64,000 nt of DNA from Roseibaca calidilacus (GCF_001517585.1 NZ_FBYC01000004.1:2499501-2563500); one strand, 5' to 3'. Numbered from the stretch's first letter, positions 19,567-28,887 are shown. Numbers and translations: made by a program. The notes: generated by a model not told the origin, from the letters alone.

Positions 19567-21456
19567 TTACCTCAATGCGCCAGAGGCGCGCAGTTCTTCG
19601 GCGCGGTCCGCGTCATACCACCAGAAATCCAACTCTCCGGTGGAAAACGGCGGGATGGTTTCGGGGTGTTTGAAGATATCCCAATAAGCGACCCAGACCG
19701 TATCGTTATACCATGCAGGCACCATGATAAGTTCATGCCGCAGCGCGCGGTCCAGTGCCATCAGCGCCGCATCCCGTGCTTCGGGGGTGTCGGCATCCAA
19801 AGACGCGTCGATGATTGCATCCACCAGCGGGCTGGCCAAGCCGGCAGGGTTGAACAGGCTGAATTCGGCGGTTTCCGACCCGAAGCGCTGGTGCAGCCCG
19901 GTGCCCGTGTCCATGAACGCACCATACTGGTCGAAGATCATGTCATAGTCGCGGTTGCGGCGGCGGTCGGTGTGCTGGGCCGCGTCGATACGCTGGAATT
20001 GCGCGTCAATGCCCAACTGCCGCAAGTTCTGCGTGTAGGTTTCGACAATCGAATCCATCGTGGCGGACCCGGCAGAGGATACCGGGATCTCGATCACCAT
20101 CTGCCGGCCATCGGCATTGCGCAAAGCGCCTGCGTCATCCACGGTCCAGCCCGCTTCTTCCAGCAGGCCGCGCGCGCGGCGGATGTTGCGACGGTCGGCC
20201 AATCGGTTGGCATTGGACAGATGCGGCATCCGGGCCGGTTCCGTCAGCATGGCGGGCGGCACCAGATCACCCAAGGATTCCAGCAATTCCAGTTCCAGAC
20301 CCTCGGGCGGGCCATCGGCTTGCAAGCGGGTGCCTTGGGTGTAGGACGCGCGCGGCTTGAACAGCCCGTATTGCAGGGTTTCATTCGTCCATTCAAAATT
20401 GAAGGCCAGAGAGATCGCTTCGCGCACGCGGGCATCGGCGAACATCTCGCGCCCAAGGTTGAACACAAAGCCGGTGGGCGTGGGCGGCAAGCCGGTTGGC
20501 AATTCGTCGCGCACGACATGGCCGCGCTCTATGGCCGGGAAATCGTAACCGGTCGCCCATTGGCGCGAATTGTTCTCGGCCCGGAAGGTGTAAATCCCGC
20601 TTTTGAACCCTTCGAAGGCCGCCGCCCCATCGGCAAAGTACTCGATGCGAATTTCATCGAAATTGTGCCGCCCCACATTGTTGGGCAGGTCCGCGCCCCA
20701 GTAATCCGGGTCGCGCTTGTAGGTGATGGAGCGGTTCACCTCGAACTCATCCAGCATGTAGGGGCCGGAGCCGGGCGAAATTTCCATGCGCGATTCGTCC
20801 AGCCGCGCGCCGGTCTCCTCATACCAAGTTTTGGAAAACACTGGCGTGCTGCCCACCTGGTCAATCAACGACCGGCGCGATATGCCATCGGCAAAGGTGA
20901 ATTTCACGGTGTAATCGTCCAACGCCTCGGCAGAGAGAACGCGCTTGCTGACCGCTTGGCTGTAGGACGGCAGGCCCTGTTCAATGAACAGGTTATGGCT
21001 GAAGACCACGTCATGCGCGGTCACGGGCGTACCGTCTGAAAACCGCGCTTCGGGCCGCATGTGGAAGATGACCCACTCCTTGCTGGCCGGATATTCCACC
21101 ATATGCGCCAGTAGCCCGTAATATTCGCCATAAGCATCTGCCGGGGCCATGCCGCCACCCATGGGTTCCGCGGTTTCCAGCAGGCTTTCATATATCGCCG
21201 ATGACAGCGCGCCCGCCCGCCCCTTGCGCGAGAAGGGGTTCATCGAATCGAACGTGCCTTGGGCGGGCAGCGCGATCGCCCCGCCCTTGGGCGCGTCGGG
21301 GTTGACGTAGTTGAAATGCGTGAAATCTTCGGGGTAGCTCAACTCGCCATAAAAGGAATACCCATGCGCGCGAATGATGTCGTCATCTTGCGCGGCCAAG
21401 GGCGCGGCCCCAAGTGCAAGCGCAAAGACGGCGACGCGGGTCATACGGTGAAACAT
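19567..21456 (-). CDS. yejA: Peptide ABC transporter, periplasmic binding protein
   Basis: Family-5 extracellular solute-binding protein (629 residues) that delivers oligopeptides to YejBEF. A signal peptide ends at PLAAQ near residue 23. The mature region shows the family pattern: YPEDFTHFNYVNPDAPKGG early, FSDGTPVTAHDVVFSHNLF near 130, and an IRRARGLLEEAGW segment near 420. The ATG at 21456 is preferred over a TTG six bases upstream because AGGAGG lies at the right distance. First gene of the yejABEF-glycosyltransferase operon. Confidence 0.93.
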   Translation of the reverse strand: MFHRMTRVAVFALALGAAPLAAQDDDIIRAHGYSFYGELSYPEDFTHFNYVNPDAPKGGAIALPAQGTFDSMNPFSRKGRAGALSSAIYESLLETAEPMGGGMAPADAYGEYYGLLAHMVEYPASKEWVIFHMRPEARFSDGTPVTAHDVVFSHNLFIEQGLPSYSQAVSKRVLSAEALDDYTVKFTFADGISRRSLIDQVGSTPVFSKTWYEETGARLDESRMEISPGSGPYMLDEFEVNRSITYKRDPDYWGADLPNNVGRHNFDEIRIEYFADGAAAFEGFKSGIYTFRAENNSRQWATGYDFPAIERGHVVRDELPTGLPPTPTGFVFNLGREMFADARVREAISLAFNFEWTNETLQYGLFKPRASYTQGTRLQADGPPEGLELELLESLGDLVPPAMLTEPARMPHLSNANRLADRRNIRRARGLLEEAGWTVDDAGALRNADGRQMVIEIPVSSAGSATMDSIVETYTQNLRQLGIDAQFQRIDAAQHTDRRRNRDYDMIFDQYGAFMDTGTGLHQRFGSETAEFSLFNPAGLASPLVDAIIDASLDADTPEARDAALMALDRALRHELIMVPAWYNDTVWVAYWDIFKHPETIPPFSTGELDFWWYDADRAEELRASGALR

Positions 21457-21572
21457 CGGCAACTCCTCCTGCTGGCCCCGTCTGACGCGGGGATTTGGGC
21501 TACTATTCAGGTTTTCCGCGCCCCTGTCGACACGCGCGGATCATTTCACAAGGTATTTTGATCGCGGTTGAT

Positions 21573-21612
21573 AAAAAGCAAACAGGCCGCCCGCAAAAAC
21601 GGACGGCCTGTT
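21573..21612 (-). terminator. Intrinsic terminator of the cytochrome c gene
   Basis: On the minus strand a 9-bp stem (AACAGGCCG/CGGCCTGTT) is extended by three GC pairs past a single mismatch and ends in TTTTT at 21573-21577, about 20 bases beyond the cytochrome stop codon. Confidence 0.85.
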
Positions 21613-21632
21613 GTCACGCGCGCGGCGTGTAA

Positions 21633-22139
21633 TCAGCTTTGGCTTTGGATATAGGCGATCAGGTTGGCACGGTCCTGCACATCGCCAATGCCGCGAAAGT
21701 TCATCGACGTGCCTTCGGCGCTATTGGCCGGGGATTCGATGAAAGTGTTCAGGTTTTCGGGCGACCACACCTCGCCCACCTGCGCCAGAGCGCCGGAGTA
21801 GTTGAACCCGTCCACGCTGGCGATGTCACGATCCACAACGCCATGCAGGTAAGGGCCGACACCGTTGCGCCCGGCTTCCAGCGCGTGACAGGCGCGGCAC
21901 TGGCCCCAGACCTGCGAGCCAGCATCGGCATCGGCGACTTCGAACGCTTCTTCAAATGTCAGTTCGGCGACCGGTTCTGCATCCATATCCTCTTCGCCGG
22001 TATCGATGGCATAGGCTTGGGGCGCATCGGCGTTGCGGGGCACATACAGCGCGCTGGCAGCCCATTGGCCCAGCAGCAGAACCAGCAACGCACCGCAAAG
22101 CGAAGCCACAGTTTTGGTAATCACCATCGTGTCGAACAT
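21633..22139 (-). CDS. Membrane-anchored class I cytochrome c (CycM/c552-like)
   Basis: A 168-residue electron carrier between the bc1 complex and terminal oxidases. An uncleaved N-terminal helix (TVASLCGALLVLLLGQWAASALYV) anchors it to the membrane, an acidic linker of about 30 residues follows, and the globular domain carries CRACH at 81-85 and a probable methionine axial ligand in GTSMNFRGI near residue 147. This layout matches Paracoccus CycM and related c552/cy cytochromes. It is transcribed alone, divergently from pheA. Confidence 0.9.
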   Translation of the reverse strand: MFDTMVITKTVASLCGALLVLLLGQWAASALYVPRNADAPQAYAIDTGEEDMDAEPVAELTFEEAFEVADADAGSQVWGQCRACHALEAGRNGVGPYLHGVVDRDIASVDGFNYSGALAQVGEVWSPENLNTFIESPANSAEGTSMNFRGIGDVQDRANLIAYIQSQS

Positions 22140-22259
22140 AGCGCAGTCCCTAAACCAGAGATTTTGGCGGTATGTATCCGCTTCCCATACTCGGTTTCAA
22201 GCGATAGTTACCGCGACGAAACGTCGTTTCGGGCGAATTTGACAGATGCGAGCGGAAAC

Positions 22260-23093
22260 ATGACCGGCAAGATCGCTTTTCAAGGAGAGTTGGGCGCCTA
22301 TGGCCATCAGGCCTGCGCCGACACGCGGCCCGATTACGACCCGTTTCCCTGCGCAACGTTTCACGACACGATGGAAGCAGTGCGCTCTGGCGCGGCCGAT
22401 CTGGCCATGGTCGCGGTCGAGAATTCGATCTATGGCCGTGTGGCAGATGTGCATTCGCTGCTGCCCGAAAGCGGGCTGCATATCGTGGCCGAAGCCTTCG
22501 TGCGGGTGCATGTGAACCTGCTGGGCGTGCCCGGTGCCACGCTGGACCAAGTGCAAGAGGCGCATGGCCACCCGGTAATCCTGCCGCAATGCTCTGGCTT
22601 TCTGCGCGCCCATGGCATTCGCGGCGTGGTCAGTTCCGACAATGCCCGCGCCGCGCGCGAAGTTGCCGAACGCGGCGACCCGACCCATGCAGCGCTTGCC
22701 AGCGAAATGGCCGCGCAGATCTATGGGTTGCAGGTTCTGGCCCCACAGATTGAAGACCGGCCCGATAACACCACCCGCTTTCTCATCATGGCACAAGAGC
22801 CCGACCTGTCGCGGCGCGGCGATCACGGCATGATGACCAGCTTCCTGTTCCGCGTGCGCAACATTCCGGCGGCCCTGTATAAGGCAATGGGCGGGTTTGC
22901 CACCAACGGGGTGAACATGGTCAAGCTGGAAAGCTATATGGTGAACGGGTCGTTCACCGCGACCCAGTTCTTTGCCGAGATAGAGGGCCACCCGGACGAC
23001 GCCAATGTCAAACTGGCGCTGGACGAGTTGCGCTATTTCACATCCTACCTGAATATTCTGGGCAGCTACCCGGCAGACCCGGCGCGGCGTTAA
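22260..23093 (+). CDS. pheA: Prephenate dehydratase
   Basis: Converts prephenate to phenylpyruvate in phenylalanine synthesis. The 277-residue protein has the PDT catalytic domain ([15 protein letters not shown] at the start, [10 protein letters not shown], and the NTTRFLIM motif holding the catalytic Thr-Arg-Phe) and a C-terminal ACT domain with the LESY phenylalanine-binding motif, so feedback inhibition is expected. There is no chorismate mutase domain. The ATG at 22260 is the first that gives the family N-terminus; the longer open frame upstream runs antisense through the cytochrome gene. It converges on aroC with a 4-base overlap. Confidence 0.95.
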   Translation: MTGKIAFQGELGAYGHQACADTRPDYDPFPCATFHDTMEAVRSGAADLAMVAVENSIYGRVADVHSLLPESGLHIVAEAFVRVHVNLLGVPGATLDQVQEAHGHPVILPQCSGFLRAHGIRGVVSSDNARAAREVAERGDPTHAALASEMAAQIYGLQVLAPQIEDRPDNTTRFLIMAQEPDLSRRGDHGMMTSFLFRVRNIPAALYKAMGGFATNGVNMVKLESYMVNGSFTATQFFAEIEGHPDDANVKLALDELRYFTSYLNILGSYPADPARR

Positions 23094-24196
23094 CCGATCA
23101 CGCCGACCGGCCCAATCGCGCCCGTTTGCGCGCGCTGCATAAGCACTTGGTCCAGCAGCACGCAGGCCATCATTGCTTCGGCCACCGGCACCGCGCGAAT
23201 GCCCACGCAAGGATCGTGCCGCCCCTTGGTGACAACGCTGTTGGGGCTGCCGTCGCGCAGGATCGACTCGCGCGGGGTGGTGATGGAACTGGTCGGTTTG
23301 ACAGCAAAGCGCACAACCACATCCTGCCCTGTCGAAATACCGCCCAAGATACCCCCCGCTTTGTTGCTGCGATAATCCGGGCCATCCGCACCCATGTCGA
23401 TTTCGTCCGCGTTTTCCACCCCGGTCAGGGCGGCGGCATCCATTCCCGCGCCAATCTCGACCCCCTTGACCGCGTTGATGGACATCATCGCGGCGGCGAG
23501 TTCCGTGTCCAGCTTGGCATAAATCGGCGCGCCAATGCCTGCGGGCAGCCCCTTGGCCACCACTTCGATGGTGGCGCCAACGGAGTTGCCATCGCGGCGC
23601 ATGGCGTCCAGCGCCCTGGCCCAATCTTCGGCGGCTTGTGCATCGGGCACCCAGAACGGGTTGCGCGCGATCTCTGACTCAACGAACCGGGCGCGGTCAA
23701 TATGGTGCGGCCCCATCTGCACCATGTAAGCCAGTATATGCAGGTCGGGCAAAAGCTGGCCCAGCACCGCGCGCGCCACGCCGCCCGCCGCCACCCGCGC
23801 CGCCGTTTCGCGCGCAGAGGACCGGCCACCCCCGCGCGGGTCACGCAGCCCGTATTTTTGGTAATATGTTATGTCGGCATGGCCGGGGCGGAACGTGTCG
23901 GCGATATTGCCGTAATCCTTGCTGCGCTGATCCACGTTGCGGATCATCAACTGAATCGGCGTGCCGGTGGTGCGGCCCTCGTAAACCCCCGACAGAATTT
24001 CCACCGCGTCGGGTTCGCGCCGCTGCGTTGTGTGCCGGTTCTGCCCCGGTTTACGCTTGTCCAGCCATTGCTGGATCATGGCTTCATCCAGCGCCACACC
24101 CGGCGGGCAACCATCGACTGTCGCCCCCAAGGCAGGCCCATGGCTTTCGCCCCATGTGGTCACGCGAAACAAATGGCCGAATGTGTTGAAGCTCAT
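23090..24196 (-). CDS. aroC: Chorismate synthase
   Basis: Last enzyme of the shikimate pathway; makes chorismate from EPSP with reduced flavin. Full length at 368 residues. Signature stretches are present: [19 protein letters not shown] at the N-terminus (GESHG), [35 protein letters not shown] near 105-145, and a [21 protein letters not shown]-terminal region. It overlaps the pheA stop by four bases on the opposite strand. The restriction-modification genes end just upstream of its start, on the same strand. Confidence 0.97.
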   Translation of the reverse strand: MSFNTFGHLFRVTTWGESHGPALGATVDGCPPGVALDEAMIQQWLDKRKPGQNRHTTQRREPDAVEILSGVYEGRTTGTPIQLMIRNVDQRSKDYGNIADTFRPGHADITYYQKYGLRDPRGGGRSSARETAARVAAGGVARAVLGQLLPDLHILAYMVQMGPHHIDRARFVESEIARNPFWVPDAQAAEDWARALDAMRRDGNSVGATIEVVAKGLPAGIGAPIYAKLDTELAAAMMSINAVKGVEIGAGMDAAALTGVENADEIDMGADGPDYRSNKAGGILGGISTGQDVVVRFAVKPTSSITTPRESILRDGSPNSVVTKGRHDPCVGIRAVPVAEAMMACVLLDQVLMQRAQTGAIGPVGVIG

Positions 24197-24202
24197 CGAA
24201 TT

Positions 24203-24850
24203 TTACCGGTTTTTCACGGTTAATGGGACTACATTGCTCTGGGAGTGATTGGAATAGGTATTCCATGTGGGTGTGTAATCTTCAGATTGATTGCCCCAAA
24301 CGGTCCATCCATCGCGCGGGCCGCGTGCAAATAATTCCAAGCGATTCCCGAAACTACACCGCTCAATCAGGTCATATTGTTCGTCCGGCTTGCGGCTGTG
24401 CTCGCGTTTCTGCGTGACAAGAATATTTTCTTGCGACCGACCCGGCGGCAGTGTCCGCGCATTCTTGCCGCGCACCCCGAACAGCAGAACTTCCGTGACG
24501 TTGCGAAAATAGAACCCCACGCCGCGCCGATCTGGCCCACCATCTTTGCGCACCTTATACCAGACAAGGTTGCTTTTGTAACTGAAACCCCAATGCTCCA
24601 TCACCTTAAGTCCCTCGGGCAAAAGAGCGTTTGGAACCCAAAGATAAAGATGCGCCGGTTCTCCGGCCAAGGCTTCGACCGGCATATCGCAAATCTCTTC
24701 CAACGACAGGGTTGGATAACGTGACAAGCGCTTATGTTCCGGTGCCATTTTGCCAGTGCGATTCTGAAACTGCCAAGGCGGGTCAGCAAGAATTGTCTGA
24801 AACTTCTGCCCTCTCAGTGTGTCGAGCAGATCGTCTGCGGCGCTTTTCAT
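24203..24850 (-). CDS. MT-A70-family DNA adenine methyltransferase of a type II R-M pair
   Basis: Probable N6-adenine DNA methyltransferase, 215 residues. The beta-class MT-A70 catalytic motif DPPW is at residues 23-26 (ILADPPWQF), followed by LYLWVPNALL and LVWYKVRKDGGP, and the SAM-binding C-terminal segment WTVWGNQ. The ATG at 24850 overlaps the stop codon of the nuclease gene (ATGA), which fixes the start. Its neighbour is a BglII-like endonuclease, so its likely job is to protect the cognate site. Codon use and base composition are less GC-rich than in flanking aroC and thiB, which suggests horizontal gain. The methylated sequence is unproven; GATC-containing sites would fit the partner. 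Confidence 0.85.
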   Translation of the reverse strand: MKSAADDLLDTLRGQKFQTILADPPWQFQNRTGKMAPEHKRLSRYPTLSLEEICDMPVEALAGEPAHLYLWVPNALLPEGLKVMEHWGFSYKSNLVWYKVRKDGGPDRRGVGFYFRNVTEVLLFGVRGKNARTLPPGRSQENILVTQKREHSRKPDEQYDLIERCSFGNRLELFARGPRDGWTVWGNQSEDYTPTWNTYSNHSQSNVVPLTVKNR

Positions 24851-25440
24851 GCTTCGTCCTCTACATACAGGCTTGGTGAGATGCCAAATACCAAAAGAGG
24901 GCATCCAGCAGCACCACCACCTTCGATCTTCGGCAGCAATTTACTCATATGCGTTGTTGAGGCTCCATATGATGATCCTCGCCCAAGTTTCTTAAAAATA
25001 TCTTGTAATTCGTCGCAACGTGTCACGATCACCCCAACGCTTACTGCCCGCAGGTCGAACAACAAACGAAAGTTGTTCAAATCACGATCGAAAAACGGGT
25101 CCTTGTTGTTCCATTCAATCTCTAGCGCGACCTCGTTGCGATAGCAGTCAATCTGATGTGTCGGTGAATCCAGCCGCACCCCGTCCAACAGGACGCCGGT
25201 CTCGAATTTCTTCTCAATCCAACCTCTTTCATACAAAAAGTCATCTATGAAGCCAGAGACCTTACTCTTGCTCCCACCACCCGTTGCAATCCAACTTTTC
25301 CGAAGCCTGAATGCCCCAAGAACATCGAGGATATCACGCCACTCTTTTGGATAGTCGGACGCAAGAATTGCGCTGGCATGCCGCCATTCATGCACTTCGT
25401 AGTGCTGTCTTACGAAATCGGGCAGACGGTCATGCAACAT
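24847..25440 (-). CDS. BglII-family type II restriction endonuclease
   Basis: A 197-residue nuclease. The core IDCYRNEVALEIEWNNKDPFFDRDLNNF shows Asp98, then eight residues, then Glu107-x-Glu109, the same spacing as the BglII active site (Asp84, Glu93, Gln95), with Glu in place of the BglII Gln and so nearer to BamHI in that position. The N-terminal EVHEWRHASAIL and the LLFDLRAVSVGVIVTR strand also match the BglII/BamHI-like fold as I know it. It starts at an ATG with AGGA nine bases upstream and is cotranscribed with, and ahead of, the methylase. No controller gene is visible. Target site likely of the AGATCT/RGATCY type, by family only. Confidence 0.78.
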   Translation of the reverse strand: MLHDRLPDFVRQHYEVHEWRHASAILASDYPKEWRDILDVLGAFRLRKSWIATGGGSKSKVSGFIDDFLYERGWIEKKFETGVLLDGVRLDSPTHQIDCYRNEVALEIEWNNKDPFFDRDLNNFRLLFDLRAVSVGVIVTRCDELQDIFKKLGRGSSYGASTTHMSKLLPKIEGGGAAGCPLLVFGISPSLYVEDEA

Positions 25441-25539
25441 TTAGGGAGTCCTATACTACACACAACACTATTTGGTTCTTGTTTCGCTTGCAACCAGACA
25501 GCTTGCCGCGACCGTGCAAAAGCGTTACCTCTCCCATCA

Positions 25540-25622
25540 CCTCGGGGTGCCCTTTGGGCTGAGATGTGCGAAACGCATGAACCCGTTGAACCTGAACCGG
25601 TTAAGACCGGCGGAGGGAAGGG
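25540..25622 (+). ncRNA. TPP riboswitch (THI element)
   Basis: The thiamine pyrophosphate aptamer is recognised by its conserved blocks: CTCGGGGTGCCC, GGGCTGAGATG, then GAACCCGTTGAACCTGAACCGGTTAAGACCGGCGGAGGGAA. It sits in the thiB leader about 60 bases before the start codon, so it controls the thiamine import operon in response to TPP. Confidence 0.95.
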
Positions 25623-25643
25623 ACAGGGCGCATCGCGCCCGCG

Positions 25644-25678
25644 CTCATCTCCGCCTGTCGTGAAGAATGGAGATTGAG
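25644..25678 (+). promoter_or_regulatory. Shine-Dalgarno-sequestering hairpin of the TPP riboswitch
   Basis: CTCATCTCC (25644-25652) can pair with GGAGATTGAG (25669-25678) with one bulged T. The right arm contains the thiB Shine-Dalgarno GGAG at 25669-25672, eight bases before the ATG. This looks like the expression platform that blocks translation when TPP is bound. A shorter GGGCGC/GCGCCC hairpin lies just before it at 25626-25640. Confidence 0.65.
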
Positions 25679-25680
25679 AC

Positions 25681-26658
25681 ATGAAATCACCCCTTTTCGC
25701 GGCGGCATTCCTTGGCTTGGCAGCATCCGCCCAAGCCCAGACATTGACCGTCATTGCGCCCGATTATTTCGGGTCCGAATGGGGCCCTGGCCCCGCCATA
25801 AAGGAGGGTTTTGAGGCCCGCTGCAACGGCTGCACGCTGGAGTTTCGCACCGGCGATGTCATGTCGCGGCTGCAACTGGAAGGCGCGCGGCTGGAAGGCG
25901 ACGTGGTTATCGGGCTGAACACCGACACCACCTTGCGCGCCCGCGAAACCGGGCTGTTCGTGCCGCATGGCCAGCCGCTGGACGCGCTGACCCTGCCGAT
26001 CGACTGGGAGGACGAGACCTTCCTGCCCTTCAACTGGGGCTATAACGCCTGGGTCTATGACAAGACCCGCGTCGAAAACCCGCCCACCAGCTTTGCCGAA
26101 TTGCTGACCCGCGAGGATATCTCGCTTGTGTGGCAAGACCCGCGGTCATCCGGTGCAGGGCTGGCGCTGCTGCTTTGGGTGGACCAACTGTATGGCGAGG
26201 ACGCGGCAGAGGTCTGGGCAGCCCTGTCGCGGCAGACCGTGACCGTCACCGCCGGATGGTCCGAAGCTTACGGCCTGTTCACCGAGGGCGAGGCCGACAT
26301 GGTCATGAGCTACGCCACATCGCCCGTCTATCACATCGTGGCCGAAGAGGATGACAGCAAGGCCGCCGCCATTTTCGAGGAGGGGCATTACCTGACCGCC
26401 GAGGTGGCGGGAATCCTTTCTGGCGCGGCGCAGCCGGATCTTGCCGCCGATTTCATGGCCTATGTCCTGTCGGCAGAGTTCCAGCAGATGATCGCCTATG
26501 CCAACTGGTCCTACCCGTCGGCCCTGCCGCGCGCGGACTGGCCAGAGGTGATGCGCGACCTGCCCTTCCCCGAAACGCCCATTCGGTATGACGAGGCCAA
26601 GGCAGAAAAGCGCCGTGGCCCAGCATTGGACTTGTGGTTGCAAGGCATGACCCGGTGA
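25681..26658 (+). CDS. thiB: Thiamine ABC transporter, periplasmic binding protein
   Basis: Binds thiamine or TPP in the periplasm for ThiPQ. A short signal peptide ends at AQAQ (residue 20). The 325-residue mature form follows the ThiB pattern (LTVIAPDYFGSEWGPGPAIKEGFEARCNG, later FLPFNWGYNAWVYDKTRV and MVMSYATSPVYHI), and its position behind a TPP riboswitch confirms the ligand class. Its stop codon overlaps the thiP start. Confidence 0.95.
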   Translation: MKSPLFAAAFLGLAASAQAQTLTVIAPDYFGSEWGPGPAIKEGFEARCNGCTLEFRTGDVMSRLQLEGARLEGDVVIGLNTDTTLRARETGLFVPHGQPLDALTLPIDWEDETFLPFNWGYNAWVYDKTRVENPPTSFAELLTREDISLVWQDPRSSGAGLALLLWVDQLYGEDAAEVWAALSRQTVTVTAGWSEAYGLFTEGEADMVMSYATSPVYHIVAEEDDSKAAAIFEEGHYLTAEVAGILSGAAQPDLAADFMAYVLSAEFQQMIAYANWSYPSALPRADWPEVMRDLPFPETPIRYDEAKAEKRRGPALDLWLQGMTR

Positions 26659-28214
26659 CAAGCGCCCGCACCATGACCCTTGCCATGGCAAGTGTCGTGG
26701 CGCTGTGGTTGCTGGCGTTGAATTTCGGCGCGCTGGGGGCAGTCGCCTTGCGCGCCGAAGGGCTGACAGGCTTGCGCGCGGCGGATTGGGCCGCCGTGCG
26801 TTTTACGCTGCTGCAAGCGTTTCTGTCTGCGCTTTTGTCGGTTGTGCTGGCGATTCCGGTCGCCCGCGCCTTGGCACGGCGCCAATTCGTAGGGCGTGGC
26901 CTGCTGATAACGCTGATGGGCGCACCCTTCATCCTGCCCACGCTGGTCGCGGTGCTGGGCCTGCTGGCGGTGTTTGGCCGCTCTGGGCTGGTGAACGATG
27001 CGCTGGCGCTGGTCGGATTGGGGCCGGTCAACATCTACGGGCTGCATGGTGTGGTTCTGGCGCATGTGTTCTACAACCTGCCACTGGCCACCCGGATCAT
27101 CCTGCAAGGCTGGGCGGCAATCCCGGCGGAACGGGTGCGGCTGGCAGTTTCGCTTGGGTTTTCGCCTGCCGACCGGTTGCGCCATCTGGAAGTGCCGATG
27201 TTGCGAGAGCTTGCGCCCGGCGCGTTCCTGCTGGTGTTCCTGATCTGTCTGACCAGCTTTGCGGTGGCGCTGGCGCTGGGCGGCGGGCCGCGTGCAACAA
27301 CTGTTGAACTGGCCATCTACCAAGCGTTCCGCTTCGATTTCGACATGGGCCGCGCCGCTGCGCTGGCCTTGCTGCAATTCGCGCTCTGCCTTGGCGCTGG
27401 CGTGCTGGCGCTGCGCGTCGCGCTGCCCTCTGGCATGGGCGGCGGTCTGGACCGCCCGCTGCCGCGCATGGACTATCGCTCCCATGCCGCGTGGGGCGAT
27501 AGCCTGCTTGTCACGCTTGCCGCGCTGTTCCTGCTGGTGCCGCTGGCGCTGATCGTGCTGCGCGGCGCGCCGCATCTGGCCAGCCTGCCTGCACCTGTCT
27601 GGCACGCGACCATACGCTCGCTTTGGGTGGCGCTGGGGGCCACAGCACTGACCATCGGCTTCGCGCTTGTGCTGGCCCATGCCATCCTTGCCCTGCCGCG
27701 TGCGGGCGCGATGGGCCTTGAATGGCTGGGGCTGGCGGCGCTGGCGGCGTCGCCCTTGGTTATCGGCACGGGGCTGTTCCTGATGCTGCGCCCCGTGGCC
27801 GACCCGCGCGACATGGCGCTGGCGGTGACCATGCTGGTCAATGCCGGGCTGGCGCTGCCCTTTGCGCTGCGGCTGATCCTGCCTGCCTTGCGCGACAGCC
27901 ACGCCACGCAAGGGCGGCTGGCGGCATCGCTGGGCTTGCACGGGGGGGCACGGTTGCGGCTGGTGACACTGCCGCGCCTGCGCCGCCCGCTGGGCTTTGC
28001 CGCCGGGTTGACCGCGGCCTTGTCGATGGGCGACCTTGGCGTGATCTTGCTGTTTGCCGATGCCGAACGCGCCACGCTGCCCATGCAGCTTTACCGCCTG
28101 ATGCAGGCTTACCGACAGGATGACGCGGCAGGCGCGGCGCTGTTGCTGTTGCTTTGCAGCCTTGCGCTGTTCTGGGCATTCGACAGATGGGGGCGCACCA
28201 ATGCTGCGGCTTGA
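26655..28214 (+). CDS. thiP: Thiamine ABC transporter permease
   Basis: A 519-residue permease made of two fused halves, each with about six helices and an EAA-type cytoplasmic loop: IPAERVRLAVSLGFSPADRLRHLEVP near residue 170 and DSHATQGRLAASLGLHGGARLRLVTLP near 420. This duplicated layout is typical of ThiP. The GTG at 26655 overlaps the thiB stop codon (GTGA) and is preferred over the internal thiB-frame ATG at 26634. thiQ overlaps its 3' end. Confidence 0.93.
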   Translation: MTSARTMTLAMASVVALWLLALNFGALGAVALRAEGLTGLRAADWAAVRFTLLQAFLSALLSVVLAIPVARALARRQFVGRGLLITLMGAPFILPTLVAVLGLLAVFGRSGLVNDALALVGLGPVNIYGLHGVVLAHVFYNLPLATRIILQGWAAIPAERVRLAVSLGFSPADRLRHLEVPMLRELAPGAFLLVFLICLTSFAVALALGGGPRATTVELAIYQAFRFDFDMGRAAALALLQFALCLGAGVLALRVALPSGMGGGLDRPLPRMDYRSHAAWGDSLLVTLAALFLLVPLALIVLRGAPHLASLPAPVWHATIRSLWVALGATALTIGFALVLAHAILALPRAGAMGLEWLGLAALAASPLVIGTGLFLMLRPVADPRDMALAVTMLVNAGLALPFALRLILPALRDSHATQGRLAASLGLHGGARLRLVTLPRLRRPLGFAAGLTAALSMGDLGVILLFADAERATLPMQLYRLMQAYRQDDAAGAALLLLLCSLALFWAFDRWGRTNAAA

Positions 28215-28887
28215 GAACGTGACGATCCAGCAAGGCGGGTTTCACCTGCGCGCGGATTTTGCCGTGCCGCAAGGCGCGCATGTCGCGGTCATCGGGCCGT
28301 CAGGGGCCGGAAAATCGACACTTCTGGGGGCGATTGCCGGGTTCGTGCCGCATGCCGGGAAGATCGCGTGGCGGGGCGCAGCCCTGCCGCAAGACCCCGG
28401 CGCGAGGCCCGTGTCGATCCTGTTTCAGGATAACAACCTGTTCCCGCATCTGAGCGTTTTCGACAATGTCGCCTTGGGGCTGAAACCGGGGCTGCGGCTG
28501 TCGCCGCGCGAGCGCGCACAGGTATCAGATGCGCTGGCCCATGTCGGCCTTGCGGGGATGGAAATGCGGCGCCCGGCAGAACTGTCGGGCGGGCAACACA
28601 GCCGCGTTGCACTGGCGCGCACGCTGATTCGCGCGCGGCCAATCGTATTGCTGGACGAGCCTTTCGCCGCGCTTGGCCCGGCGCTGAAAGCCGACATGCT
28701 GGCATTGGTGGCCCAGATCGTGGCCAAGACCGGCGCGACGCTGCTGATGGTCAGCCATGACGTGGCCGATGCGCGGGCGATCTGCGACCAGACCGTGCTG
28801 GTGGCAGAGGGAGTGGCACACCCGCCGCAAGGGACCGGGCAGTTGCTGGACAATCCGCCACCCGAATTGCGGGCCTATCTGGGGTAG
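28201..28887 (+). CDS. thiQ: Thiamine ABC transporter ATPase
   Basis: ATP-binding subunit (228 residues) of ThiBPQ. Walker A GPSGAGKST at 32-40, the ELSGGQHSRVALART signature near 125, and the LLDEPFAALGP Walker B near 150 are intact; the switch region reads LMVSHD. The ATG at 28201 lies within the last codons of thiP (14-base overlap), so the three genes are one translationally coupled operon under the upstream riboswitch. Confidence 0.95.
   Translation: MLRLENVTIQQGGFHLRADFAVPQGAHVAVIGPSGAGKSTLLGAIAGFVPHAGKIAWRGAALPQDPGARPVSILFQDNNLFPHLSVFDNVALGLKPGLRLSPRERAQVSDALAHVGLAGMEMRRPAELSGGQHSRVALARTLIRARPIVLLDEPFAALGPALKADMLALVAQIVAKTGATLLMVSHDVADARAICDQTVLVAEGVAHPPQGTGQLLDNPPPELRAYLG

Noticed and set aside
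24203-25440. Prophage or integrative element around the restriction genes
   Set aside because: No integrase, transposase, direct repeats or tRNA target was found; the flanking genes aroC and thiB are intact.
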